A DNA stretch of 64,000 bases from assembly GCF_002866025.1 (NCBI RefSeq), contig NZ_LNDE01000001.1, positions 186,001 to 250,000 on the forward strand. The letters are read 5' to 3'. Source of the stretch: Thermotoga sp. KOL6 (GTDB lineage: Bacteria > Thermotogota > Thermotogae > Thermotogales > Thermotogaceae). Every line of letters starts with the position of its first letter. Within the stretch, counting starts at the first letter, position 1. A program made the position numbers and the translations under genes. The notes under the pieces are model-generated. The model was not told the origin of the DNA and searched no databases. It saw nothing but the letters and a program-made list of their open reading frames with translations. This document shows positions 47,924 through 56,933 of the stretch, one piece after another.

Positions 47924-47938
47924 TACCGTGAAAGTTAT
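47924..47938. promoter_or_regulatory. Operator-like motif upstream of lacI
   Basis: TACCGTGAAAGTTAT shares TACCGTGAA-x-GTT with the site at 46734. Next to it GTAA-ACG-TTAC (47917-47926) is a near-perfect odd-centre palindrome, a shape typical of LacI-family sites. Confidence 0.5.
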
Positions 47939-48117
47939 CGAAAGTCAAATCATATTTTACACAGATTTTTACCTTTAATCGATTTTAATCATCCATAAAT
48001 GGGATTAATCATCGATATTCGCTGATTTTCATGTACTTTATTAAAAAAGTGGATCAATTTGGTTGAAATTCAAGCGCGCATATGGTATTCGTGCTGTTTT
48101 AATCTTTACTAATTAGG

Positions 48118-48145
48118 TTGACATTATACCATCGAAAGTTATAGA
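48118..48145 (+). promoter_or_regulatory. Promoter of the Mbx-type complex operon
   Basis: TTGACA (48118-48123), 16-bp spacer, TATAGA (48140-48145), 60 bp before the first gene. The rest of the 325-bp gap between lacI and this operon is AT-rich with a short inverted repeat TAATCATCC/GGGATTA near 47988 and no gene. Confidence 0.65.
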
Positions 48146-48204
48146 ATTATTTCTGGATTGTTCTTGTGAAAACTTTCTCTTTCTTTCTCGAGGAGGTGTA
48201 AAGA

Positions 48205-48672
48205 GTGGGTGTTTTCGTCACCAGCTTGCTTGTGTGGCTTATGCTCACTAGATTTTCTTATTCTGAACTCGTTGTCGGAATAATAGTTTCACTGATTGCT
48301 TCCATGACGTTCCGTAAATTCCATGAAATAAAGTTCGATCGTAAGCTTCCGATGAGAGTTTTGTATTATTTGGTTTTCTTTCTTCCGGTGTTCGTGGTAG
48401 AAATGATCAAAGCTAATATCGATGTGGCTCTTAGAGTTTTGAATCCCCGCCTCCCGCTCAAACCTGGGTTTGTAAAGATAAAAACCAAACTGAAAGGAGA
48501 AGCTTCAAGATTGTTTCTTGCGAACAGCATTACTCTCACTCCCGGAACATTGAGTGTGGATGTAAAAAAGGATACCATATACGTTCATTGGATTGATGTA
48601 AAAGATACTCAACGGAAAGAAAAATACATCTCCCAAAGATTCGAAAAGTCTATCAAGGAGGTGTTCGAATGA
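48205..48672 (+). CDS. mrpE: Mrp/Mnh antiporter subunit E-like protein
   Basis: 155 aa, GTG start after GAGGAGGTG. Two or three N-terminal transmembrane helices, then the MnhE soluble part with 'FLANSITLTPGTLSVDV', the family's most conserved stretch. MrpE helps assemble the Na+/H+ antiporter module of Mrp, Mbh and Mbx complexes. First gene of a 13-gene operon in which most neighbours overlap by 4 bp. Confidence 0.93.
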   Translation: MGVFVTSLLVWLMLTRFSYSELVVGIIVSLIASMTFRKFHEIKFDRKLPMRVLYYLVFFLPVFVVEMIKANIDVALRVLNPRLPLKPGFVKIKTKLKGEASRLFLANSITLTPGTLSVDVKKDTIYVHWIDVKDTQRKEKYISQRFEKSIKEVFE

Positions 48673-48917
48673 GTCTTCTTTTTTTCATACTCATCGGTAT
48701 AGGTGCAATTTTAAGTTTCATCAGAGTGATCATCGGTCCCACTTCTCCCGATAGAGTGGCTGCGTTGGACACAATGAATGTAATGCTCACAGGTCTTATA
48801 GTTGTTTTAGCGTACATCTTCGACAGGGCGTTGTACCTCGATATAGCCCTCGTTTACGCTTTGCTTTCCTTTTTAGAAACGATCATCGTATCCCGATACT
48901 TGGAGGGGAAAAAATGA
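48669..48917 (+). CDS. mrpF: Mrp/Mnh antiporter subunit F-like protein
   Basis: 82 aa with three transmembrane helices. 'VIIGPTSPDRVAALDTMNVM' and 'YLDIALVYALLSFLETI' are typical MrpF blocks containing the conserved Arg and Asp in the membrane. Part of the ion-translocating antiporter module. ATG overlaps the mrpE stop. Confidence 0.93.
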   Translation: MSLLFFILIGIGAILSFIRVIIGPTSPDRVAALDTMNVMLTGLIVVLAYIFDRALYLDIALVYALLSFLETIIVSRYLEGKK

Positions 48918-49237
48918 ACGTGATGATTGGAGAAATTCTCATAGCTATAGGAGCTTTCTTTTATTTTCTTGGAGGGCTGGGCGTGTTTAGAATGCCAGAC
49001 GTGTACAACAGATTGCAAGCTGGTACTAAGGCTACAACACTTGGAACTTTTTCTACCGTTCTTGGTGTAGGAATATCAAAACCGGAATTTCTTTTGAAGG
49101 CGATTGTTATTATCGCCTTTGTTGCCCTCACAAATCCTGTGGGTAGTTCTGTCCTTGCTCGTGCTTCCTACTTGTCCGGTGTAAAACCATGTGAATGCAC
49201 CACAATCGATGAGTACGAAGGTGGTGACGAAAAGTGA
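48914..49237 (+). CDS. mrpG: Mrp/Mnh antiporter subunit G-like protein
   Basis: 107 aa, three transmembrane helices. 'LGVFRMPDVYNRLQAGTKATTLG' is the MrpG signature. The C-terminal tail has a C-x-C pair ('KPCECTTID') not usual for the family. ATG overlaps the mrpF stop. Confidence 0.93.
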   Translation: MNVMIGEILIAIGAFFYFLGGLGVFRMPDVYNRLQAGTKATTLGTFSTVLGVGISKPEFLLKAIVIIAFVALTNPVGSSVLARASYLSGVKPCECTTIDEYEGGDEK

Positions 49238-49476
49238 ACTTATTGCTCTGGTTGACTGGTGGGATGATGCTAGCCGCGGCTATTTTCGCTGTCGAAGCGA
49301 AAAGTATGTTGGACAGCGTTATTTCAATATCCGCTTTGAGTTTGTTATCTGTTTTCTTTTTCCTTGTAATGAAAGCCCCAGACGTTGCTATAACCGAAGC
49401 ATCTGTGGGAGCAGGTTTGGTTACAGCTGTTCTTCTCATCGCTCTTTTCAAAATGAGAAAGGGTGATGAAAGATGA
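49234..49476 (+). CDS. MbhD-like (DUF4040) membrane subunit
   Basis: 80 aa with GTG start overlapping the mrpG stop. Three transmembrane helices and the DUF4040 block 'MKAPDVAITEASVGAGLVTAV', equivalent to part of the C-terminal end of MrpA and to MbhD of archaeal membrane hydrogenases. It belongs to the ion channel module. Confidence 0.88.
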   Translation: MNLLLWLTGGMMLAAAIFAVEAKSMLDSVISISALSLLSVFFFLVMKAPDVAITEASVGAGLVTAVLLIALFKMRKGDER

Positions 49477-50237
49477 AAAGATTCTTCGCTATTTTACTTT
49501 CAATCCTCTTTGTTTATATGATGATGACTTTTCTGAGTAATTTGGAACCTTACGGAAAAATAGATCTCTCCAAGAGAGTTTCTATCTATTTTCTAGCGAA
49601 AGATGTGAACAGTGTAGATCCAGATAAATGGGTCAAGGGAATGGAACAACTCCCCACCGAGAGAAGGATCTTCGGTGAAAAAAACTTGGAAGAAGGCAGT
49701 GCTAACACGGTTACCTCAATAGTTGTTAATTACAGATCTTTCGATACTTTAGGGGAAGTCACCGTGCTTTTCGCCGCGGCAATCGGTGTAGGACTCGTCT
49801 TGGGAGGAACCAAAAGGATGAGATACGGTAGAGAACCGAATTTCATTCTCAGAGTGAGCACCGGTATTCTCCTTCCTTTGATCATCATGTTCGGTGTTTA
49901 CATATTCGTTCACGGACATCTTTCACCCGGTGGAGGTTTCCCTGGAGGTACCGTTTTAGCAGCTTCTGTTTTGCTACTCTATCTCTCAAACGAAGAATTT
50001 TCGGTTGGAAAGAATATCACCAAATTTTTGGAAGGTTTCTCAGGATCAATCTACATCATCGTCGGATTACTGGGATTGGTGCTTGGTGGTGCTTTCCTCT
50101 ACAACTTCCTCCCCAACGGAGAAGTGGGCAGCCTCATCAGTGCTGGTGTCGTACCTGTTGTGTACGCAATCATAGGTCTGAAAGTCGGATCGGAATTGTC
50201 TGGTGTTATAGCTGAGATCCATCAAGAGAGGGAGTGA
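49473..50237 (+). CDS. MrpB/MnhB-like subunit, fused MbhE-MbhF type
   Basis: 254 aa. The N-terminal half (about 1-110) resembles MbhE ('VVNYRSFDTLGEVTVLFAAAIG'), equivalent to the MrpA tail. The second half is an MnhB domain with 'YIFVHGHLSPGGGFPGGTV'. In archaeal complexes these are usually two genes, here one. About six transmembrane helices. ATG overlaps the preceding stop. Confidence 0.88.
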   Translation: MKRFFAILLSILFVYMMMTFLSNLEPYGKIDLSKRVSIYFLAKDVNSVDPDKWVKGMEQLPTERRIFGEKNLEEGSANTVTSIVVNYRSFDTLGEVTVLFAAAIGVGLVLGGTKRMRYGREPNFILRVSTGILLPLIIMFGVYIFVHGHLSPGGGFPGGTVLAASVLLLYLSNEEFSVGKNITKFLEGFSGSIYIIVGLLGLVLGGAFLYNFLPNGEVGSLISAGVVPVVYAIIGLKVGSELSGVIAEIHQERE

Positions 50238-50243
50238 TGAAGG

Positions 50244-50588
50244 ATGGTGTTTTGGATATCCGTCTCATTAATCGGTGTGGGTATCTACGGCCTTCTCACA
50301 CAAAAGAATCTTTTCAAGCATTTGATTTCTCTTTCCATAATAGATACCGCTGTAAACATTCTCATAGTCGCTTTAGGATACGTGGACGGTGGAGAAGCTC
50401 CTATATACACAGAAAAATTTTCGAATTTTTCTTTGAACAATTTTGTTGACCCACTACCCCAAGCACTTGTTCTAACTGCAATAGTTATCGGTGTGGGTGT
50501 CTTGGCTTTGGGAGCGTCACTACTTGTTCGCATCGAAGAGAAACACACTTCAATCGATGTTGAAGACATGAAAGGAGTGGAAAAATGA
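50244..50588 (+). CDS. mrpC: Mrp/Mnh antiporter subunit C-like (NuoK-like) protein
   Basis: 114 aa with three transmembrane helices. 'VDPLPQALVLTAIVIGVGVLALG' is the conserved MrpC/NuoK block. ATG 50244 after GAGGGAGTGA. Part of the ion-translocating chain. Confidence 0.93.
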   Translation: MVFWISVSLIGVGIYGLLTQKNLFKHLISLSIIDTAVNILIVALGYVDGGEAPIYTEKFSNFSLNNFVDPLPQALVLTAIVIGVGVLALGASLLVRIEEKHTSIDVEDMKGVEK

Positions 50589-51985
50589 TAAGCCTGCTCG
50601 TGGCCACTCCGCTTCTTCTGGCTTTCCTGTCTATCTTGTGGAAAAAACAAGCAGAGGTTATGTTATTTTTCGCTGCAGTTGTAAACGTACTTCTTCTCCT
50701 CGTAAAAGGATTCCCAAATGGCGTTGAAATACACGCCATGGGTAGTTGGAAGCCTCCTTTTGGCATAAATCTCGTTCTAGATAATGCAAGCTTTTATGCA
50801 GTTTTGGTAGTGAATCTTTTCTTTATGATGATTTCTATCCTCCCAGGAAAAATGAAAAAGAGTTACACAACATCTCTTCTACTCCTTTTGACAGCTGCCA
50901 ACGGTTTCATTCTGACCGGTGATCTGTTCAACTCATTTGTTTTCATGGAGATAATGACGATAACAGCCGTCACAATAGCGTCAAAAAGAGATAACTTCTA
51001 CAACTCCTACAAGTATTTGATACTCGGAGGTGTAGCTGGATCATTTTACCTTTTGGCAACAGTGTTCACCTATGCGGCAGCAGGAAGTCTGAACATGGCA
51101 CATGTTGCGACATTAACCCTATCTTCGGGTGCCCTTCTGGCAGTAACCACCCTTTACACGGTCGGATTAGGGGTGGAAGCGAAACTTTTCCCGCTGAATG
51201 GTTGGGTATCAGGTGTATACAGTGGAAATGAACTCGCTCCACTTGTCTTGGGAACTTCCGTGACATTCGCCATTCTTTACATGGTCGGAAGATTGTTTGG
51301 AACAGTATTTCATGGGAATGGGTCGGAGACCCTTTACGTTTTAGCCTTAATAACGATTCTTGCAGGAGAGACAGCAGCCCTAAGACAAACCAATCTTCTA
51401 AAGACTTTTGCCTATTCCAGTGTTGCGCAAGCGGGAATAGTGATAGCGATGATTTCAAAAGGAACAGAAGAGGCCATTAATCTTGCTTATTTTCACCTGA
51501 GTAACGATGTTGTAGCGAAATTCACCATATTCCTCGTAGCTGGGTACCTAATTTATAACTACAAAGATTTGGATGGTGTTTTCAAAAAACACAAAGTTCT
51601 CGGAGTTGCATTCAGTGTAGCGAGTTTCTCTCTGATCGGGTTCCCCTTATTCGCTGGATTTCAAAGCAAGATCAGAATCATAATGGAGGCTTTTCTTTTG
51701 AAAGATTATCTACTGCCCGCCGTTGTTCTTCTCGGAACAATAATAGAGATCGGATATGTGATCAGATGGAACATGAGACTTTGGTTTGATGAAGAAAAAG
51801 AGGAAGAGAAAGTGAAAGTTCCCTTTGTTATAGGTTTCATTTCGATAATGCTAGCGATAATACTCGTCGTCGTCTTTCTGAATCCCAACGTGTTTCTTGA
51901 AGGAACTCAAAAGATGGCAAAAGCGATCGTTGATACGAAAAGCTATGCTCAAGGTGTTCTCTCCATAGCTAAAGGAGGGATGTGA
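50585..51985 (+). CDS. mrpD: Mrp antiporter subunit D-like (NuoN/M-like) protein
   Basis: 466 aa, about 14 transmembrane helices. 'DLFNSFVFMEIMTITAVTIAS' has the conserved Glu in helix 5, 'VEAKLFPLNGWVSGVYSG' the conserved Lys in helix 7, as in proton- or sodium-pumping antiporter-type subunits. ATG overlaps the mrpC stop. Confidence 0.93.
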   Translation: MISLLVATPLLLAFLSILWKKQAEVMLFFAAVVNVLLLLVKGFPNGVEIHAMGSWKPPFGINLVLDNASFYAVLVVNLFFMMISILPGKMKKSYTTSLLLLLTAANGFILTGDLFNSFVFMEIMTITAVTIASKRDNFYNSYKYLILGGVAGSFYLLATVFTYAAAGSLNMAHVATLTLSSGALLAVTTLYTVGLGVEAKLFPLNGWVSGVYSGNELAPLVLGTSVTFAILYMVGRLFGTVFHGNGSETLYVLALITILAGETAALRQTNLLKTFAYSSVAQAGIVIAMISKGTEEAINLAYFHLSNDVVAKFTIFLVAGYLIYNYKDLDGVFKKHKVLGVAFSVASFSLIGFPLFAGFQSKIRIIMEAFLLKDYLLPAVVLLGTIIEIGYVIRWNMRLWFDEEKEEEKVKVPFVIGFISIMLAIILVVVFLNPNVFLEGTQKMAKAIVDTKSYAQGVLSIAKGGM

Positions 51986-51986
51986 C

Positions 51987-53870
51987 GTGACAATGAGTGC
52001 CTTCTTAATAACACTTTTGCTATCGTCGATCGTTGTGTACTTTCTTTCAAAAGCGAGTTGGAAAGTGGGAGCTTTACTGAATATTGCGATAAGCCTATTT
52101 GCGCTCTTTTACGTATTCACTGTAGATGTGGGAACAACGGAGAAAATCGGCAATTTTTTTGGACAAAACCTCGTGCTTCAGTGGACAAATGTTTCCTTTT
52201 ATTTTTCCTTGGTAAGTCTTTTGGTAATAATTTCTGTAATGATATTCTCTCTAAAATGGCTTGAAAGTCAAAAGTACAAAGCTTCCTTCAACATGTTCTT
52301 ACTAATGGTAACGGCGAGTTCCATCGGTGTTTTCGCTGCAGGAGACCTTTTAACGCTGTACATCTTTTGGGAAATAGCTGTTCTTTCATCTTTATTGATC
52401 GTTCCCATGGGAAAAAAAGGATCCAGGAAGGCCTCCGTTCAGTACGCCGTTATGAGCGCAGTGGGAACGTACATGTTCATCTACGGTGCTTTTCTGCTGA
52501 TGCAAAGGTATGGTACATTGAGATTACCTGAAATATCTCGGCATTTGATATCAGATCAATCAATGGGTTTCAAACTCGCAATCTTCCTCCTTTTGGTCGC
52601 AGCTGGTGTGGCGAAAAGTGGAATTTTCCCACTTCATACGTGGTTGAGAACAGCCCACGGAAAAGCACCTGATGCTTTTTCCGCCGTTCTTTCAGGACAA
52701 CTTACAAAACTCGGTAGCTATATCTTTACCGTTTCCGTTGCCGTTGTTCCCTCTTTAAAAATTTTCTCAGACCTCACTGTTTACTCGGGAGTGCCTCTTC
52801 CAAATTACATCTTAATCATCTTGGGAAATATTTCCATAATCATTGGAACATTGATGGCCATAAAACAAGATGACATGAAGATGCTCATTGCTCTTTCTTC
52901 GGTCGCGAATGGTGGCTACATCCTGATAGGGCTCAGCACAGTGGATCCTCTGGGGTTTGAAGGCGGAATGTTTCACATTCTGAATCACGCTCTGGCTAGT
53001 GCAGTCATTTTCATGGCTTTCGCTGCAGTTGTTTATAGAACAAAAACAACAAAGATAAGTGAAATGGGTGGATTGATTCACAAGATGCCTGTTACTTTTC
53101 TCGTGTATCTCTTCTCTATAATTTCTCTTGCGGGTATTCCTCCTATGAGTGGCTTTATCTCAAAATGGATGATTTACCAGGCACTCGTTAGAAAGGGAAT
53201 GTTCATAACCGCGTTTGTAGCTTTCTTCGGTTCAATAGGTTCTTTCTTGTACGTCTTCAGACCACTTGCCGGGGTGTTTCTCGGCCAACTTCCAAAGAAG
53301 TACAAAGATGTGAAAGAGGCACCTTTCATAATGCTGACTCCCATGGTGCTTCTCGTTCTTTTAAGTCTCTTTCTTGGAGTATGGCCTTTCCCGGTCCTTC
53401 AGCGCATAGAAGATATCAGAATGGATCTTGGAATAACCCCCTCTTTCAAAATAGTAGAGATTGATAAGTGGCTGATAAAAGGTTTTGCAGGAAGTTGGGA
53501 TCCTGTCGTTGTGTTTTCGCTGTTCATGACAGGTTTCATTGTTGCCTACATCCTCTACTCATTATTCCCAAGGCCAAAGAAAGTTGACCTCCTTGCCCCA
53601 CATGAGAAAGAAGGCACCCCTGTCAACATTTACACAGGAGGAGAATTCATATACAATCCCGATCTGTATCATTTCAACACAAGATTCTATGCAGGTTTTG
53701 AAAGAATGTACGAAAAACATCCATCGTGGGAAAAAGTACTCAACATGTTCGCAAAATTTTTCCATGACATTGGAGAGTGGATCCACAGTTGGTTCTTCAA
53801 GCCCTCTCCATCTGTTTATACTCTCTGGATGATCGTAACCATTTTGCTCGTATTCTGGGTGAGGTGGTGA
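51987..53870 (+). CDS. Second antiporter-type subunit (NuoL/MrpD-like), long form
   Basis: 627 aa. Helix 5 Glu in 'LLTLYIFWEIAVLSSLLIV' and helix 7 Lys in 'AAGVAKSGIFPLHTWLRTAHG' are the ion-path residues. It is about 150 residues longer than MrpD, with an extra C-terminal part carrying a final membrane helix, as in NuoL-type lateral helices that brace the membrane arm. GTG 51987 or ATG 51993 may start it; both follow AGGAGGG. Confidence 0.9.
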   Translation: MTMSAFLITLLLSSIVVYFLSKASWKVGALLNIAISLFALFYVFTVDVGTTEKIGNFFGQNLVLQWTNVSFYFSLVSLLVIISVMIFSLKWLESQKYKASFNMFLLMVTASSIGVFAAGDLLTLYIFWEIAVLSSLLIVPMGKKGSRKASVQYAVMSAVGTYMFIYGAFLLMQRYGTLRLPEISRHLISDQSMGFKLAIFLLLVAAGVAKSGIFPLHTWLRTAHGKAPDAFSAVLSGQLTKLGSYIFTVSVAVVPSLKIFSDLTVYSGVPLPNYILIILGNISIIIGTLMAIKQDDMKMLIALSSVANGGYILIGLSTVDPLGFEGGMFHILNHALASAVIFMAFAAVVYRTKTTKISEMGGLIHKMPVTFLVYLFSIISLAGIPPMSGFISKWMIYQALVRKGMFITAFVAFFGSIGSFLYVFRPLAGVFLGQLPKKYKDVKEAPFIMLTPMVLLVLLSLFLGVWPFPVLQRIEDIRMDLGITPSFKIVEIDKWLIKGFAGSWDPVVVFSLFMTGFIVAYILYSLFPRPKKVDLLAPHEKEGTPVNIYTGGEFIYNPDLYHFNTRFYAGFERMYEKHPSWEKVLNMFAKFFHDIGEWIHSWFFKPSPSVYTLWMIVTILLVFWVRW

Positions 53871-53874
53871 TAGA

Positions 53875-54765
53875 ATGATGGCGTTTTACAAAGCTTTATT
53901 CAATCTCGTTTTTGCCTTCTTTCTCGTTGTGTCACTCGAAGGAATCGCTAGAAAGATAGTGGCGAGAGTTCAAAGGCGGATCGGCCCACCTTGGTATCAA
54001 AACTTCATAGATATATTCAAAGCCCTTTCTAAGCACCCTTTCAGTAATGGATGGATTTTTGACTTCGGTGTGATCATGGCTCTTGGTGGTTCCATAGCAA
54101 CCGCCATGCTCATGCCACTTGGTTCTTTGAAGTGGACTCCGTTTCCAAACACAGATAATTTCTTCGTTATCGCATATCTGTTCACCGTTGGTGCCCTTGG
54201 AATGGCTATGGGTATGGTTGGAAGTGGAAATCCATGGGCGTCAATAGGAATCAGCAGAGCACTTACGCAGATGTTGGGATACGAACTACCCTTCCTCGTT
54301 ACGATGTCTTCCGTAATATACAACTATAAAACAGCATCAATACATCAACTCATAAACCTTCAAAGCGATAAATGGAATCTGTTCAGTATGCCTCTTGCTG
54401 GTATCGTGGCGTTCATTTCTCTCATAGGTATGATGGGGAAGAAACCTTTCGATATAGCGATCGCACCTGCAGAAATAGCATCTGGACCCATGGTGGAACT
54501 GTCTGGAAAGTATCTCGGTCTTCTCCAAATAATGCATGATTTCTCTTTATTCAGCGAAATATCCCTCTTCGTCAACATTTTCCTCGGTGGAGGTAGCCTC
54601 GGATGGTTCCTTGTGAAGTTCGTAATAGTGTGGGTGTTGGCAGTGTTGATTTCATCGGTACTTCCACGATTCAGAATAGAACAGATGTTGAAGTTTTACT
54701 GGGGAGTACCGCTTGGACTGGCTTTTTTGAATGCTCTCCTAGTTCTCTTGGGTTGGACATTCTGA
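53875..54765 (+). CDS. NuoH-like membrane anchor subunit
   Basis: 296 aa, about eight transmembrane helices. 'ARVQRRIGPPWYQNFIDIFKALS' is the complex I NuoH/MbhM signature, and 'PFDIAIAPAEIASGPMVELSG' the loop near the quinone or equivalent site. It links the antiporter module to the hydrophilic arm. ATG 53875 follows GGTGGTGATAG. Confidence 0.95.
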   Translation: MMAFYKALFNLVFAFFLVVSLEGIARKIVARVQRRIGPPWYQNFIDIFKALSKHPFSNGWIFDFGVIMALGGSIATAMLMPLGSLKWTPFPNTDNFFVIAYLFTVGALGMAMGMVGSGNPWASIGISRALTQMLGYELPFLVTMSSVIYNYKTASIHQLINLQSDKWNLFSMPLAGIVAFISLIGMMGKKPFDIAIAPAEIASGPMVELSGKYLGLLQIMHDFSLFSEISLFVNIFLGGGSLGWFLVKFVIVWVLAVLISSVLPRFRIEQMLKFYWGVPLGLAFLNALLVLLGWTF

Positions 54766-54777
54766 GGAGGTGGTTCA

Positions 54778-55314
54778 ATGAAAGAAAGAACGATTTGGGA
54801 AAGAATAGCGGACAATCTTAGGTCAAGATCGATTTGGATGCTTCATTACTGTACTGGATGTGGTGCTGTAGAACTTCCGCCTTCCATGACATCACGATTC
54901 GATATGGAAAGGTTCGGAATAATGCCTATGGCAACTCCTAGACAAGCGGATATTCTCCTCATCACCGGATATTTGAACACCAAAACACTTAGAAGGGTAA
55001 TCTACACCTATGAACAAATGCCGGATCCAAAATACGTTGTTGGGTTTGGAAGCTGTACGATAAATGGCGGTATATATTTCGATTCTTACGCAACGGTGAA
55101 CAGGCTTGACTATTACATACCAGTTGATGTGTACATCGCCGGTTGTATGCCAAGACCCGAAGCTATTCTGGAGGCTTTCAACTATCTTATGGAAAAGATT
55201 AGAAAAGGCGAAGCAAATGGTTGGAAAAGATACAAAGAAAATTACGAATGGTACAAACAGAATCAAATTCGCTCCCTTGGGGAGGTGTACGTTCATGACG
55301 AATTCCATGAATGA
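54778..55314 (+). CDS. NuoB/MbhJ-like Fe-S subunit
   Basis: 178 aa. Cysteines of the proximal [4Fe-4S] cluster are in 'HYCTGCGAVELPP', 'VVGFGSCTINGG' and 'VDVYIAGCMPRPEAI'. The C-x-x-C first pair is the hydrogenase/Mbx type and not the tandem Cys-Cys of true complex I. It passes electrons between the ferredoxin entry and the NuoD-like site. The next gene starts inside its end. Confidence 0.94.
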   Translation: MKERTIWERIADNLRSRSIWMLHYCTGCGAVELPPSMTSRFDMERFGIMPMATPRQADILLITGYLNTKTLRRVIYTYEQMPDPKYVVGFGSCTINGGIYFDSYATVNRLDYYIPVDVYIAGCMPRPEAILEAFNYLMEKIRKGEANGWKRYKENYEWYKQNQIRSLGEVYVHDEFHE

Positions 55315-55822
55315 AGCTATAGAGGCGCTAGGTGCGTTTCAACCGACCATAGAAGTGATAGATGAAAGAGAAATAAAAGTTTCAGTGTCTCCAGATAAAG
55401 TTATTTCAACTCTCGAACTTTTGAAATCTTTAGGGTATTCACATCTCTCTCTTTTGACGTGCATAGATTGGATCGATGATAACCAGTTCGAACTCGTTTA
55501 TATCTTGTTCTCATGGAAAGATGGAGGGAAATTCATCGTTTCAACGAGAATAGACAGGAACAACCCGCGCTTTGTTACGGTGAAAGAAATATGGCCCGTG
55601 GCAAGATTTTACGAAAGAGAAATCCACGAATTCTTCGGAGTAAAATTCATTGGAAACGATGATATGAGGCCTCTCTTCCTAGAATTATGGGATGATAAAC
55701 CTCCTCTGAGAAAAGATTTCGATCCTCTCGAGTACTCAAAAAAGAAATTTCCTGGAAGAGAATACAGGAAGGATGTTTTAGGTGAAGCAAAAAAGATATT
55801 CAGAGGTGAGATAAATGGGTGA
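55295..55822 (+). CDS. NuoC/MbhK-like subunit
   Basis: 175 aa from ATG 55295 after GGGGAGGTG, overlapping the NuoB-like gene by 20 bp. 'WPVARFYEREIHEFFGVKFIGN' is the NuoC (30-kDa) signature, and 'PPLRKDFDP' follows. It assembles with the NuoD-like subunit in the peripheral arm. Confidence 0.94.
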   Translation: MTNSMNEAIEALGAFQPTIEVIDEREIKVSVSPDKVISTLELLKSLGYSHLSLLTCIDWIDDNQFELVYILFSWKDGGKFIVSTRIDRNNPRFVTVKEIWPVARFYEREIHEFFGVKFIGNDDMRPLFLELWDDKPPLRKDFDPLEYSKKKFPGREYRKDVLGEAKKIFRGEING

Positions 55823-56921
55823 GACGAAACTCTTTTTTGGCCCGAACCACCCGGGAATGCATGGGAATTTTTCTGTTCATATGTACGTAGAAGGAGATAT
55901 CGTCAAAAGAGCTAGACCCGTTCCAGGATTCTTACACAGAGGTTTTGAAAAACTCATGGAACGCAGGTATTGGTACTCTAACATATCTCTCATCCCGAGA
56001 ATATGTGTTCCAGAACCTGATATAAACGAAATTTGCTATGCTATGGCCGTGGAAAAGATCGCAAAGCTTGAAGTACCAGAGCGTGCTCAATGGATAAGAA
56101 TGATTGTGCTCGAGCTTGCAAGAATAGCGAATCATATTTGGTCGGTTGGTGGTATAGGAGGTCCTCTTGGTCTTTACACCGCTTCCTATTGGGGAGTCGC
56201 AGATAGGGATCGTATACTTGACATTTTCGAAGCGCTTACCGGTGCAAGAATATACCACATGTACATCATCATTGGTGGAGTGAGAAAAAACATGACGCCG
56301 AAGATAGAAGACATGATATGGAAAACACTCGATTACATAGAATCGAGGCTACCAGATTACGAAAACCTCATTTTTAAAAACAGAATAGTGCATTCCAGAC
56401 TCAAAGGTCGTCTCATCCTCACTCAAGAGCAAGCCTTAGAAATGGGAGTCACAGGAGTTGGTATAAGAGCCACTGGAGTGGAGTACGACATAAGAAAAGT
56501 TGATCCTTATCTTTTCTACGATAAGGTGGAATTCGAGGTCCCAACGGCAACGGATGGAGATGCTTTTAGCAGATTATATCTGAAATTCAAAGAAATTCTG
56601 CAAAGCATAAAGATCGTAAGGCAGGCATTGGAAAGAATGCCACAGAGTGATAAAGTAAACGTATCTTTGGGTAAAGGAAGTGGTCTCAGAAGAGTTGTCC
56701 CAAGAGGTATGGCTTACGCACACGTAGAATCCACTAGAGGTGAGTATGGTTTCTTTGTCGTGTCCGATGGAAAAAATAAACCTTATCGAGTAGCCGTGAG
56801 AGGGGCGTCGTATCCGCAGGGACTCTATGGAATAGAAAAGTATCTTCCAGGTACAAGAATAGAAGACGTCCCGATCTGGCTCGCCACGATGGATGTCTGT
56901 GCACCGGAAATAGACAGATGA
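55815..56921 (+). CDS. NuoD/MbxL-like subunit lacking the full NiFe cysteine set
   Basis: 368 aa. 'FFGPNHPGMHGNFSVHMYVEGD' and 'PVPGFLHRGFEKLMERRYW' are the complex I 49-kDa/hydrogenase large subunit landmarks. Where [NiFe]-hydrogenases have R-x-C-G-x-C and D-P-C-x-x-C, this protein has 'PRICVPEP' and 'DVCAPEIDR', one Cys at each. So it cannot bind a Ni-Fe site, like the MbxL of sulfane-sulfur-reducing complexes. Confidence 0.92.
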   Translation: MGETKLFFGPNHPGMHGNFSVHMYVEGDIVKRARPVPGFLHRGFEKLMERRYWYSNISLIPRICVPEPDINEICYAMAVEKIAKLEVPERAQWIRMIVLELARIANHIWSVGGIGGPLGLYTASYWGVADRDRILDIFEALTGARIYHMYIIIGGVRKNMTPKIEDMIWKTLDYIESRLPDYENLIFKNRIVHSRLKGRLILTQEQALEMGVTGVGIRATGVEYDIRKVDPYLFYDKVEFEVPTATDGDAFSRLYLKFKEILQSIKIVRQALERMPQSDKVNVSLGKGSGLRRVVPRGMAYAHVESTRGEYGFFVVSDGKNKPYRVAVRGASYPQGLYGIEKYLPGTRIEDVPIWLATMDVCAPEIDR

Positions 56922-56933
56922 GGGGTGAGAGAG

